7,947 nt of DNA from Chloroflexota bacterium (GCA_021828635.1 JAJZEJ010000731.1:1-7947); one strand, 5' to 3'; positions 1 to 7,500 are shown, numbered from the stretch's first letter. Notes: generated from the letters alone by a model not told the origin. Numbers and translations: made by a program.

Positions 1-36
1 TCGCCCATTGGCGTACTCATAGGGGAAGATAGATGA
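1..36 (+). CDS. Possible C-terminal tail of an upstream gene (partial)
   Basis: Frame 1 is open from the left edge and ends at a TGA at 34-36, giving only eleven residues (SPIGVLIGEDR). The stop overlaps the ATG of the next gene as ATGA, a common arrangement for translationally coupled genes in an operon. The other two plus-strand frames stop earlier, at 20-22 and 30-32, so an upstream gene could also end there. Eleven residues are too few to identify a family. This is inferred from the overlap geometry alone; bases 1-32 may simply be leader sequence. Confidence 0.25.
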   Translation, partial: SPIGVLIGEDR

Positions 37-2303
37 ATAGTGTATCGTGGAGGAAACGTATTTCAGTCTTGCTCAACAGGCTTTATTTGTATCCTGAACC
101 AGAGCCGATGCCGCATACACGTCAGTATTGGCTGACGATGGGCATAGTGACGCTAGCCGTTGCTCTTTTCTCCGGCTTCTATATCGCTTATATGACAGGT
201 TTACAAAGTGCTTACCTGACGCATGCGGAAGACCTGGGCATTATGGATCAGGCTATCTGGAATACCATTCATGGTCATATACTCCATCAAACGATCTGTA
301 ACATTTTGACCGATACGAATTGTTATTCGCCGAGCGGTATTATGCGCTTCGCAATTCACGTTGAACCGCTCCTGTTTCCGATCTCGTTGCTCTATCTAGT
401 TTGGCCGTCACCGAATACGCTGGTTATTTTGCAGACTCTGATTGTGGCAATTGGCGCATATCCAGCTTTCTGGCTGGCCCGCCTGCGTTTGCGCAATGAG
501 TGGGTTGCTGCCGGTATCGCGGTTCTCTATCTGCTGTATCCAGCATTGCAGAATGCTGTCTACTTCGACTTTCATGCCGTCACCCTAACCGCCGCGTTCA
601 TTATGTTTGTGTTGTACTTCATGTACACTCGTAGTACTGTATGGCTTTTTGTCTTTGCCATTCTGGCGATGGGTTGCAAAGAAGAAATTCCGGGTGTGCT
701 AGCCGTCTTTGGTCTCTGGTCCATTATCTTCCAGCGTCGCTGGCGTAGTGGGCTAGCTCTCATGTTGCTTGGTTTGGCCTGGACTGGCGCGGCTATACTG
801 CTTGAGCATATTTTCAGCCCCGCCGGCCATTCGCTCCTCACCGGACGTTATACGTATCTTGGACGTGGTCCCACACAAATTGCGCTTAACCTCTTGCTAC
901 ATCCTACGCGAGACCTGAAAGATTTTGTGCTGCAACCCCAGCATCTGCTTTACTTGCGCACACTGTTAGCTCCTACCGGCTTTCTAGCCATTTTCGCACC
1001 CTGGGTACTTGTGCTAGCAGTGCCAACGTTGGGCCTAAACCTACTGAGTAGCGATGTACAGCAGTACAGTGGCCTTTTTCAATACAATGCCGAGATTGTG
1101 CCGGTGTTCATCTTTGCAACGATTGAAGCATTGGTGCTGTTGCTCTGGCTTGCGCAGGTCATACTGGCAAAAATGCATGTTCAAACACAAAATGTTGTGA
1201 TTGCTGACAAGGAGAGTATAGCGCGACAGCCTTATGCAACAAAGGGTAAAACACGTCGCTGGACATTTGGCTATGGCGTGCATATAGCTCTGTTAACGCT
1301 CTTTTCGCTCTATCTGCTGGTCAACGTTGTGCGTATTGACACACTGCGCGGCCATCTACCTTTTTCAGAGGGCTTTCAGTGGCCGCAGGTGACAGCGCAC
1401 GATCAGTTAGCACAAAAATTTGAGGCTATGATTCCCCCCGATGCATCGGTTTCGGCGCAATCTAGCCTGGTGCCGCATATTAGCCATCGCACAGATATCT
1501 ACATGTTTCCCTATGCAACTGGTCTCTATAAAACGAGTTATCAGGCACAATATGTGTTTCTGGATGTTACCAGCGATCTGTATCCCTATATTCAGACATC
1601 TACTTACGTTCATGATGTCAAAGAACTCATGGTGAATGGCTCGTATGGTGCTATAGCAGCCCAGGATGGTTACATCTTGTTAAAGCGTGGCCTTCCATCA
1701 CCAGGACTGGCAGCGTACTCCGAACCCTATACGCAAGGGAGCAACCCGACTTTTGTGACGCCGAATTTGCCGACGAATTTCTGTTCCTACACGCAGGTCT
1801 CACAGCAAAATGTGCGCAATGATATGCAGGTAAATTTTACCAACGCGGACGGCTCAAATTCAGGTATTTCATTGATCGGTTTCCGCATGAATGCCCCAGA
1901 CGTGTTCAGTAAGGGTGGAGGATATATGACGGTTGTTAAGTACTGGAAAGTCAATGCACCCACGCCGGTACAGTTGCAGCCGATTGTGTCGATGATTGCG
2001 AGCAATGGCAAGCCCTATATTGTCAGTACAGACTTCCCGGCAGCTTTATGGTGTCAGACCACTGGCTGGCACGTGGGAACGATTGTGAGCTTGGAGACGC
2101 GGGTTTTTGGTCTACAAAGCATTACTATGCCAATTGGGCTAGCACATCTGGCTATCTCACTTGCGCCAGTCATACGTACTTCTGATACAATGTCGTATGC
2201 GACGCAAAGCCTACCTGCTCATGTTGTGCAAGGATCGGCGCAGGCGACAACCATTCAGCATATCAACGCTGTGGAGGTCATGCCAGTTACTATTACACCT
2301 TGA
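33..2303 (+). CDS. DUF2079 family multi-pass membrane protein with beta-rich C-terminal domain
   Basis: A 756-residue integral membrane protein. The start ATG is preceded by a good Shine-Dalgarno (AGGGGA, 21-26) at suitable spacing. Seen directly: about 11 hydrophobic segments, near residues 33-54, 111-124, 130-150, 157-175, 183-197, 203-213, 220-234, 239-258, 311-338 (probably two helices or one long one), 355-379 and 413-433. DUF2079 hallmarks are the first extracytoplasmic loop after helix 1 (AEDLGIMDQAIWNTIHGH, 65-82, with acidic E66, D67 and D72), HVEPLLFP (109-116), FDFH (178-181), KEE (216-218) and a Y/N-rich stretch before helix 355-379. A soluble stretch follows (PPDASV and nearby, about 455-555), then an extra segment of about 190 residues (565-756). 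The family resembles GT-C glycosyltransferases, which use lipid-linked sugars, with acidic residues in the first loop; the substrate here is unknown. The next gene starts 31 bp downstream, so co-transcription is likely. Family assignment is strong, biochemical role weak. Confidence 0.88.
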   Translation: MNSVSWRKRISVLLNRLYLYPEPEPMPHTRQYWLTMGIVTLAVALFSGFYIAYMTGLQSAYLTHAEDLGIMDQAIWNTIHGHILHQTICNILTDTNCYSPSGIMRFAIHVEPLLFPISLLYLVWPSPNTLVILQTLIVAIGAYPAFWLARLRLRNEWVAAGIAVLYLLYPALQNAVYFDFHAVTLTAAFIMFVLYFMYTRSTVWLFVFAILAMGCKEEIPGVLAVFGLWSIIFQRRWRSGLALMLLGLAWTGAAILLEHIFSPAGHSLLTGRYTYLGRGPTQIALNLLLHPTRDLKDFVLQPQHLLYLRTLLAPTGFLAIFAPWVLVLAVPTLGLNLLSSDVQQYSGLFQYNAEIVPVFIFATIEALVLLLWLAQVILAKMHVQTQNVVIADKESIARQPYATKGKTRRWTFGYGVHIALLTLFSLYLLVNVVRIDTLRGHLPFSEGFQWPQVTAHDQLAQKFEAMIPPDASVSAQSSLVPHISHRTDIYMFPYATGLYKTSYQAQYVFLDVTSDLYPYIQTSTYVHDVKELMVNGSYGAIAAQDGYILLKRGLPSPGLAAYSEPYTQGSNPTFVTPNLPTNFCSYTQVSQQNVRNDMQVNFTNADGSNSGISLIGFRMNAPDVFSKGGGYMTVVKYWKVNAPTPVQLQPIVSMIASNGKPYIVSTDFPAALWCQTTGWHVGTIVSLETRVFGLQSITMPIGLAHLAISLAPVIRTSDTMSYATQSLPAHVVQGSAQATTIQHINAVEVMPVTITP

Positions 2304-2312
2304 TAAACAAGG
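2298..2312 (+). repeat. Small perfect hairpin straddling the DUF2079 stop codon
   Basis: CCTTG (2298-2302), loop ATAAA, CAAGG (2308-2312): a perfect 5-bp stem with a 5-nt loop. The TGA stop at 2301-2303 lies in it, and it ends 7 bases before the Shine-Dalgarno of the next gene. No T run follows, so it does not look like a terminator. It could mildly affect coupling or mRNA processing between the two genes. An inverted repeat this short can also arise by chance. Confidence 0.3.
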
Positions 2313-2319
2313 ATACGAG

Positions 2320-2326
2320 AAAGAGG
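2320..2326 (+). promoter_or_regulatory. Ribosome binding site that sets the start at 2335
   Basis: AAAGAGG lies 8 nt before the ATG at 2335. The same frame is open back to 2161, but that extension lies wholly inside the DUF2079 C-terminal coding sequence and translates to Arg/Cys/Leu-rich residues unlike a real domain. An in-frame GTG at 2329 would be too close to this site. The ATG at 2335 is therefore the best start. Confidence 0.6.
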
Positions 2327-2334
2327 TTGTGGCG

Positions 2335-3681
2335 ATGGGTGTTTATCTGAATCAACTCCCCCCACCTGAGATAGCGCGTCTGAAAGCAGAATTGGCAGAG
2401 ACAATTATTGCCAATTTCTGCTATCCGCGTTTCTTTGATTATCGCACGAACTCATTGCGCATGCGCCCGGTAGATCGGGCTAAGCGGCAGGAAGTCTGGC
2501 TTTTCCTCAGTTCGGTAGACTTCGCTACGTGGGGACGTGTTGATCTGACTACGCCTGATTTGCAGAAGCAGATCGAACGGCTCTTTATCATGTTTGTGCA
2601 ACGTAACCGCAGCTTCTTTGGCGAACAGGGGCGTCGGCGTATGCCGGATATACGCATGTTAATTACAAGTTCAGCTACCTCGGTAGCGCAGGGATTGCGC
2701 GGCCATTTGAGCGGTCAGCGTCAGAGTACTCCCTCTTTCGGTAGCCCACGTCCTGTTGTAACATGGTCTACATTGATCGCAAATGGGAAAGCTGAACCTT
2801 CTTGGGAGCAGATAGCCAACGCAACCATACAACTTCAGCAGCAGTTGCAAGAGTTGCGCGGTGAAGTGAAACCTGTGCCATTAGATAATCGAGCGGCCCA
2901 ACCGGCCCAACGCCGAATTGCTACCAGTGCGCCGACGGCAACTCGTCAGCGTCCAGAAGTTGATGGAGTAGCAAAATCTCAATATCCAGCACCTTCTACC
3001 GTAGCCGTGCCACCGACACCTTCCCCTACAGCCCGTAGAACAGAGACGCCAGCCATACCCGTCAGCCAACCGGGACAAGTACCGGCATCTGGGCCATTAA
3101 CGCAACCTGCTCCAACTACCTCGTCTGCCCAGCCTGCTCAAAAGATAGCCCCGTCTCCTCTACCTGCTGAGACGAGCAGAACAAGAATGCGTGCTCCACG
3201 CTCAGGAGCGTTAGCTAATGACGTAGCTACGCCATCAGTGCAGGGAAACGAACCTGTACAGCAAAACGGTTCAACCACCTCTGTAACCCCTCCACCTGTG
3301 CAGGCGCGTAGTATCGTCACGCCGTCCGCATCTCCATCTCCAATCACTGGCGCACTTTCACCTGGTTTGCCTGCTGCCCGCGAGAACAATGCCATGCGTG
3401 TGGGTGAGGACGACTTGGCGATTTTTGAAGAGATGCGCACACAGTTGATTGTCTGGCTACGCATTGAGGCTATCCGTGCTGGCGTAGACATTTCTGGTCA
3501 GATGCCACCACAGTTGCTTGAACTCTTGCGTCAGCAGGGGCATCTGGATGAGACACGCTTGCAAGTGGTTTCCACACTGCTCAATCTTGCCAGTCAAGTA
3601 TTGAAGAATGGGCAAGTCAGTGTCCTCGATTATAAGCAAGCATTGATGTTCCACTTGATGCATACACGCTATTGGAAATAA
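2335..3681 (+). CDS. Uncharacterised protein: basic N-terminal domain, Pro/Thr/Ala-rich linker, helical C-terminal domain
   Basis: A 448-residue protein of a family I do not recognise. No signal peptide or membrane segment is visible, so it is probably cytoplasmic. Residues 1-125 form a compact, Arg-rich domain with a dense aromatic core, including FCYPRFFDYRT (28-38), RPVDRAKRQEVWLFLSSVDF (44-63) and FVQRNRSFFGEQGRRR (87-102). A short Gln-rich amphipathic helix, possibly a coiled coil, lies at about 156-178. Residues 183-350 are a low-complexity linker rich in Pro, Ala, Thr, Ser and Gln, with almost no aromatics and no Cys, surely disordered. Residues 355-448 are predicted helical (DDLAIFEEMRTQLIVWLRIE..., with LLELLRQQG near 394-402) and end YWK. 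Basic patches could suggest nucleic-acid or protein binding, but no catalytic motif is visible. It follows DUF2079 after 31 bp, so it is probably in the same transcript. That it is a real gene is well supported; its function is unknown. Confidence 0.8.
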   Translation: MGVYLNQLPPPEIARLKAELAETIIANFCYPRFFDYRTNSLRMRPVDRAKRQEVWLFLSSVDFATWGRVDLTTPDLQKQIERLFIMFVQRNRSFFGEQGRRRMPDIRMLITSSATSVAQGLRGHLSGQRQSTPSFGSPRPVVTWSTLIANGKAEPSWEQIANATIQLQQQLQELRGEVKPVPLDNRAAQPAQRRIATSAPTATRQRPEVDGVAKSQYPAPSTVAVPPTPSPTARRTETPAIPVSQPGQVPASGPLTQPAPTTSSAQPAQKIAPSPLPAETSRTRMRAPRSGALANDVATPSVQGNEPVQQNGSTTSVTPPPVQARSIVTPSASPSPITGALSPGLPAARENNAMRVGEDDLAIFEEMRTQLIVWLRIEAIRAGVDISGQMPPQLLELLRQQGHLDETRLQVVSTLLNLASQVLKNGQVSVLDYKQALMFHLMHTRYWK

Positions 3682-3692
3682 CCGATTGCATC
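3657..3692 (+). repeat. GATGCA / TGCATC inverted repeat around the stop codon of the unknown gene
   Basis: GATGCA (3657-3662) and TGCATC (3687-3692) are perfect 6-bp complements separated by 24 nt. The intervening bases contain a second small stem, TATT-GGA-AATA (3670-3680), next to the stop at 3679-3681. No T run follows, so it is not a canonical terminator. It might protect the mRNA 3' end, but chance occurrence is quite possible. Confidence 0.2.
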
Positions 3693-3758
3693 GTTGTGAG
3701 AAATTCTGCACATTTGTTCTAACCATGTTGTGTTAGTAATCTGCCAATGACGAGATTA

Positions 3759-3793
3759 AGAATCTATTAAGATTTTCAAAATGGCCTTTTTTT
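3759..3793 (+). terminator. Weak, atypical terminator candidate after the DUF2079 operon
   Basis: A 7-bp stem with one G-T pair (3759-3765 with 3770-3776; loop ATTA) is followed, after ten intervening bases, by seven T's (3787-3793). The stem is almost all A/T, and the T run is not directly adjacent as in a normal Rho-independent terminator. The heptamer ATTAAGA also occurs twice, 11 bp apart (3755 and 3766), so the structure may instead be a repeat or a protein site. It is listed because no better terminator is visible after the gene ending at 3681. Confidence 0.2.
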
Positions 3794-3846
3794 GTCTGTT
3801 TATCCCTTCCTTAAATGGGTAGGTTCTATGGTACATTACAAATATG

Positions 3847-3875
3847 TTCATAACGGATACGTTTGTTGTTATGCT
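3847..3875 (+). promoter_or_regulatory. Candidate sigma-70-type promoter (extended -10) with overlapping operator-like dyad
   Basis: TTCATA (3847-3852) matches the -35 consensus at four of six positions. After a 17-bp spacer comes TATGCT (3870-3875), four of six for -10, preceded by TG one base upstream (3867-3868), the extended -10 signature. Transcription would start near 3882, giving a leader of about 50 nt before the DUF4388 gene. A perfect inverted repeat, CATAAC (3849-3854) and GTTATG (3868-3873), lies across both promoter elements with a 13-bp gap. Inside it is AACG-GATA-CGTT (3852-3863). A dimeric regulator bound there would block RNA polymerase, which is inference from geometry alone. 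Confidence 0.4.
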
Positions 3876-3920
3876 AAACACGAAATGTTAAAACAATGTC
3901 CAGGAGATATGTTACACAGT

Positions 3921-3925
3921 AGGGG
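3921..3925 (+). promoter_or_regulatory. Ribosome binding site for the DUF4388 gene
   Basis: AGGGG lies 8 nt before the GTG at 3934 and 11 nt before the adjacent in-frame ATG at 3937. The spacing favours GTG, but either may be used; the proteins differ by one residue. A stronger-looking AGGAG at 3902-3906 is too far from both. Confidence 0.5.
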
Positions 3926-3933
3926 TACCAGTT

Positions 3934-4569
3934 GTGATGACCAAAGGTAGAGATAACGCCGCAGAGCGTTTGAATGATGTTGTAGCGATTATTCGCGCAC
4001 GTCGGCAAAATGGTGTACTCAGCGTGGAACGTTTTGAGGATGGGCGTTTTGAAGAGGGCGAGATTTATTTTGAGAACGGGCAGCCCATTCAGGCTCATCT
4101 GGGTGTATTGTCAGCACAAGATGCATTGGAGCGTTTATTAAACTGGCGCAGTGTGTTTTTTTTGTTCATAAGAGATGTATCAACGGAATCACAAAACGCA
4201 CAGGTGCGTACAACCGGTTCCATGACTCCAGTCCCACCATCTTCGCAACCGCGTTTGCCTTTGCCATCTGGGCGTAAGAATGAAGCAGATGATGCGTTGA
4301 CACAGCAACCGACTGTGCGACAGGATGCCATGCAGCGCACCCCACGCGATGTGATGAATAATGTAGAGTTGATGGCTCGTGTGCCTCGGCGTGTCAATGT
4401 CGTAAAGGATGTACTGTCTTTACCTCTTACGCGGACTCAACGCTCACTCTATTTGCTGGTCGATGGCAAACGCAATCTCGGCGACCTAGCGCGTTGCACC
4501 CAAAAGAATATCCAGGAGGTGTACTGGATACTCTCTGAACTGCGCAACCGTGGCTATATCGCCTTTTAA
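3934..4569 (+). CDS. DUF4388 (PATAN-like) domain protein with C-terminal winged-helix-like domain
   Basis: A 211-residue soluble protein starting at GTG 3934 or ATG 3937. Residues 8-80 match the DUF4388/PATAN pattern: a leading helix (RLNDVVAIIRARRQ), NGVLSVE (26-32), EGEIYFENGQPIQA (41-54), an Ala-rich helix with AQDA (61-64), and W71 followed by the final strand FFLFI. Such domains occur in bacterial signalling proteins and are thought to mediate protein contacts. Residues 81-140 are a Pro/Gln/Ser-rich linker. Residues 150-211 contain LTRTQRSLYLLVDGKRNL (165-182) and a helix-turn-helix-like stretch ending SELRNRGYIAF, resembling a small winged helix used for DNA or protein contact. There is no receiver or kinase domain. 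It probably has its own promoter upstream, and it converges on mfd with 8 bp between stops. An 8-T tract (4156-4163) is a potential slippage site, but the frame is intact. A role as signalling adaptor or regulator is inference. Confidence 0.8.
   Translation: MMTKGRDNAAERLNDVVAIIRARRQNGVLSVERFEDGRFEEGEIYFENGQPIQAHLGVLSAQDALERLLNWRSVFFLFIRDVSTESQNAQVRTTGSMTPVPPSSQPRLPLPSGRKNEADDALTQQPTVRQDAMQRTPRDVMNNVELMARVPRRVNVVKDVLSLPLTRTQRSLYLLVDGKRNLGDLARCTQKNIQEVYWILSELRNRGYIAF
4502..4530 (-). terminator. Rho-independent-like terminator for mfd, inside the DUF4388 gene
   Basis: TATCCAG (4509-4515) and CTGGATA (4524-4530) form a perfect 7-bp inverted repeat with an 8-nt loop. Read on the minus strand, the stem is followed at once by TTCTTTT (4508 down to 4502), as expected for an intrinsic terminator. 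It lies 48 nt past the mfd stop. On the plus strand the same bases encode residues 192-199 of the winged-helix-like domain. The stem has only three G-C pairs and the U tract is interrupted by one C, so strength may be modest. Confidence 0.4.
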
Positions 4570-4577
4570 TCTTTGGT

Positions 4578-7500
4578 TCAGGCTGTGGAAGATGCGGGTG
4601 CGGTAATGGCAGGCAATAAGGTTTGCAATTGTTCTAGCCAGTGTGAGCCAAGCAAACGGCGCGGAATGCGAATCACACCCTGCTGGACGCGGGCCTCATT
4701 GCGGAACTTGCGATAGAGGGCAACACGATTGGGAATGACACTGCGCTTGACCGTGAGAACGAACTCGGTATCTTTCAGCGCGATAGATTCATAGCCTAGA
4801 TGCGCAGCCGCTACCTTGAGTTTGATCAGTGCCAGCAGGTTTTGTACAGCCAGAGGTGGCGCACCGAAGCGATCACTGAGTTCGGCTGTCATGGTCTCAA
4901 CCTGTTCCGGCGAGGCCAAATTCGCCAAACGTTGATAGAAATTGACTTTGAGTGTGCGGTCGCCGATATAGTCATCGGGCAGATATGCTGTGAGCGGTAG
5001 ATCAACCGCCGTTGTGGGCGCGGCAACCTCGGCCTGTTGGCCTTGTAGTTCTTGCACCGCCTCGGCTAGCAGCTTGCAATAGAGGTCAAAGCCGACCGAG
5101 TTCATGAAGCCAGATTGCTCTGCACCCAGCAGATTACCGGCCCCGCGTATCTCCAGGTCTTTCATGGCAATGCGGAAGCCTGCGCCTAGCTCGGTCGCTT
5201 CAAAGATAGCTCGCAGACGTTTCTCCTGAATGGGCGTGAGTCTGGCGTTTTTGGCATAGAAGAAGTATGCAAATGCTTGATGGGTGCCGCGTCCGACACG
5301 CCCACGCAACTGATAGAGCTGTGACAAACCGAAATGTGAGGCATTGTTGACAATAATGGTGTTGGCATTAGGAATGTCCAGCCCGTTTTCGATGATGGTA
5401 GTCGAGACTAGCACATCATACTCACCATTCGAGAAATCGATCATCACCCGTTCTAGTTGATCCTCGTTCATCTGACCATGTCCAACAGCGATCCGCGCCT
5501 CTGGTAGCAGCTTTTGTAGTTTCTGCGCAATAATCTGGATACCCTGCACGCGGTTATGTACGAAGAAAATCTGGCCGCCGCGATCAATCTCACGCATGAT
5601 GGCTTCTCGAATCAGCGGCTCATCGTATTCGCGGATGGTGGTGCGAATGGGCAGGCGTTCCTGCGGCGGTGTCTCGATCACGCTCATATCGCGCAGATTG
5701 ACGAGCGACATATGCAGTGTGCGCGGGATAGGCGTGGCCGTCATTGTCAACACGTCGATCTCACTACGCAACTGTTTAAGTCGCTCTTTGTGAGAGACGC
5801 CGAAACGCTGCTCCTCATCGACAACTAGCAGACCCAGATTGAAGAAGACGACATCTTTCTGTAAAAGACGATGCGTGCCGATAATGATATCTACCTTGCC
5901 AAAGGCCAGGTCTTCCAGCACCTGCTTCTGCTCTTTCTCTGAACGGAAGCGGCTGAGCAGTTCGACGCGCACCGGATAGGCTTTGAGACGTTCTCTAAAG
6001 GTGTTAAAGTGTTGCAGGGCCAGCACAGTCGTTGGTACCAGAATGGCTACCTGACGCTGATCAAGAACGGCCTTGAAGGCAGCACGGAGGGCCACCTCGG
6101 TTTTGCCGTAGCCTACATCGCCGCAGACTAGGCGATCCATTGGGCGTGGTCGCTCCATATCGCCCTTGACCTCCTCAATAGCGCGTGCCTGATCGGGCGT
6201 TTCCTCGTAAGGAAAGGCGTCTTCCAATTCCTGGAGCCAGGGCTGTTCGGAATCTGATGGGAAAGCATGGCCCTGCACGGCCTCGCGCTGGCTGTAGAGT
6301 CGTAGCAGTTCGCGTGCGATGTCCTGTACATTTTCCTTAACCTTCGTTTTCGCGCGTGTCCATTCTGTAGTGCCAAGTTTGCTCAACGCTGGCACCGACT
6401 CGCCCATGCCGATGTAGCGCGTAATGCGGTCGAGTTGATCGGTAGGAATATACAACTTATCGGTACCTGCATAATGGATGAGCAGATATTCGCGCTCAAC
6501 GTTGGTCAAATTCAGCTTAATCAGTCCCTCGAAGCGTCCAATGCCGTGTTCCTGGTGGACGACGTAATCACCGGGATTGAGTTCGGCCAGGAAAGAGGAT
6601 GGTGTGATGAGCTTGCGGCGTTGAGGATTGCGACGACGTGACCAGCCAAAAATCTCTGTATCGGTATAAATGTGCAGACCCAGCGAGTTCGATTGCCAGC
6701 CCTCAGTCAGTTGACCCTGAATTAACGTCAGTGTACCCGACTCAGGCAATTGATTGATATTAGTGCCGGGACTGGCATGAATGGCGGCATCTTGCAGAAT
6801 GCTTTCATCGCTCAAAACTTCCGCCATGCGTCGTGCCTGCGCGGTCACGATAATCACACGCTCACGACTATCCAGTAGTTTGCGACAATCCTGTACAAAG
6901 GCACGCAGACGCCCACCATACGAGTTCGCGCTGGTATAAATGGGCATCAGATGTTCTGTTCCACCACGCTGGCTGAACTCAAAATCGCCCGCCGCCGTGG
7001 AGAGAATATCGGCAAAGTGCAATTGCAGATGCTGTTGCAGTTGTGGCTCTAGCTGATCCCAGGAAACAGAAGCCGGGCGCAGATGGGTCGGATTCTCGCG
7101 TTCACGTTCCAGACGCTCTTTTAGCTCGTCGGCCTGCATATCGAGTTCAGCAATTTGTGATTGAATGCTGGCTGGATTATCCAGTAGGATCAGGCTCTGG
7201 CGTGGCAGATAATCAAGAATTGTGGCACGTTCGTGCAGGTAGGGCAAGTAGAAGGCGATGTCATCAAACGAGCGGCGTTGACGCAATAGTTCCAGATTCT
7301 GGTTCCAGCGTTCCTCGGCGTCGCGGTGTAATATTTTACTGTCGAGTAGTTCGAGGTTTGTAACAGCCTCCGGCCCACGTACCGGCAACGCCTCGCGTGC
7401 GGGACCGATAATGCAATCCGTAATCGGATTGAGTGAACGTTGCGTCTCCTGATCGAAGGTGCGTAACGACTCAACCTCGTCGCCAAAGAACTCGACGCGC

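Larger units (their letters stand above)
3682..3933. other. AT-rich intergenic region with promoter and weak hairpins
   Basis: This 252-bp gap has no supportable gene. Its base composition is clearly AT-richer than the flanking coding DNA. From left to right it holds a CTAAC-N8-GTTAG inverted repeat (3719-3736), an AT-rich hairpin with a direct repeat (3755-3776), a T7 run (3787-3793), and a candidate promoter with an overlapping dyad (3847-3875). After these come about 50 bases of leader with Shine-Dalgarno-like AGGAG (3902-3906) and AGGGG (3921-3925). The separation suggests that the DUF4388 gene has its own promoter. Confidence 0.6.

Noticed and set aside
2161..2334. 58-residue N-terminal extension of the unknown gene, overlapping the DUF2079 3' end
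   Set aside because: It lies wholly within the DUF2079 coding sequence in another frame, reads as an Arg/Cys/Leu-rich string without domain character, and a good Shine-Dalgarno supports the ATG at 2335.
2881..3400. Tandem repeats in the Pro/Thr/Ala linker region
   Set aside because: The protein is low complexity, but the DNA shows no regular repeat unit; codons vary throughout.
3138..3491. 117-residue minus-strand ORF within the unknown gene
   Set aside because: It is the antisense shadow of the Pro/Thr-rich linker, with Gly/Ser/Ala-rich low complexity and no domain pattern.
3719..3736. CTAAC-N8-GTTAG inverted repeat as a terminator for the gene ending at 3681
   Set aside because: The stem is only 5 bp with few G-C pairs and no T run follows.
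3909..3950. 13-codon upstream ORF (ATG at 3909) behind AGGAG at 3902-3906, overlapping the DUF4388 start
   Set aside because: The Shine-Dalgarno is only 2 nt from the ATG, too close for efficient initiation, and the peptide has no attenuator-like codon run.
4570..4700. Terminator for the DUF4388 gene in the mfd 3' end
   Set aside because: I looked for a stem followed by T's on the plus strand and saw only a 4-bp GCAA/TTGC match without a proper T run.
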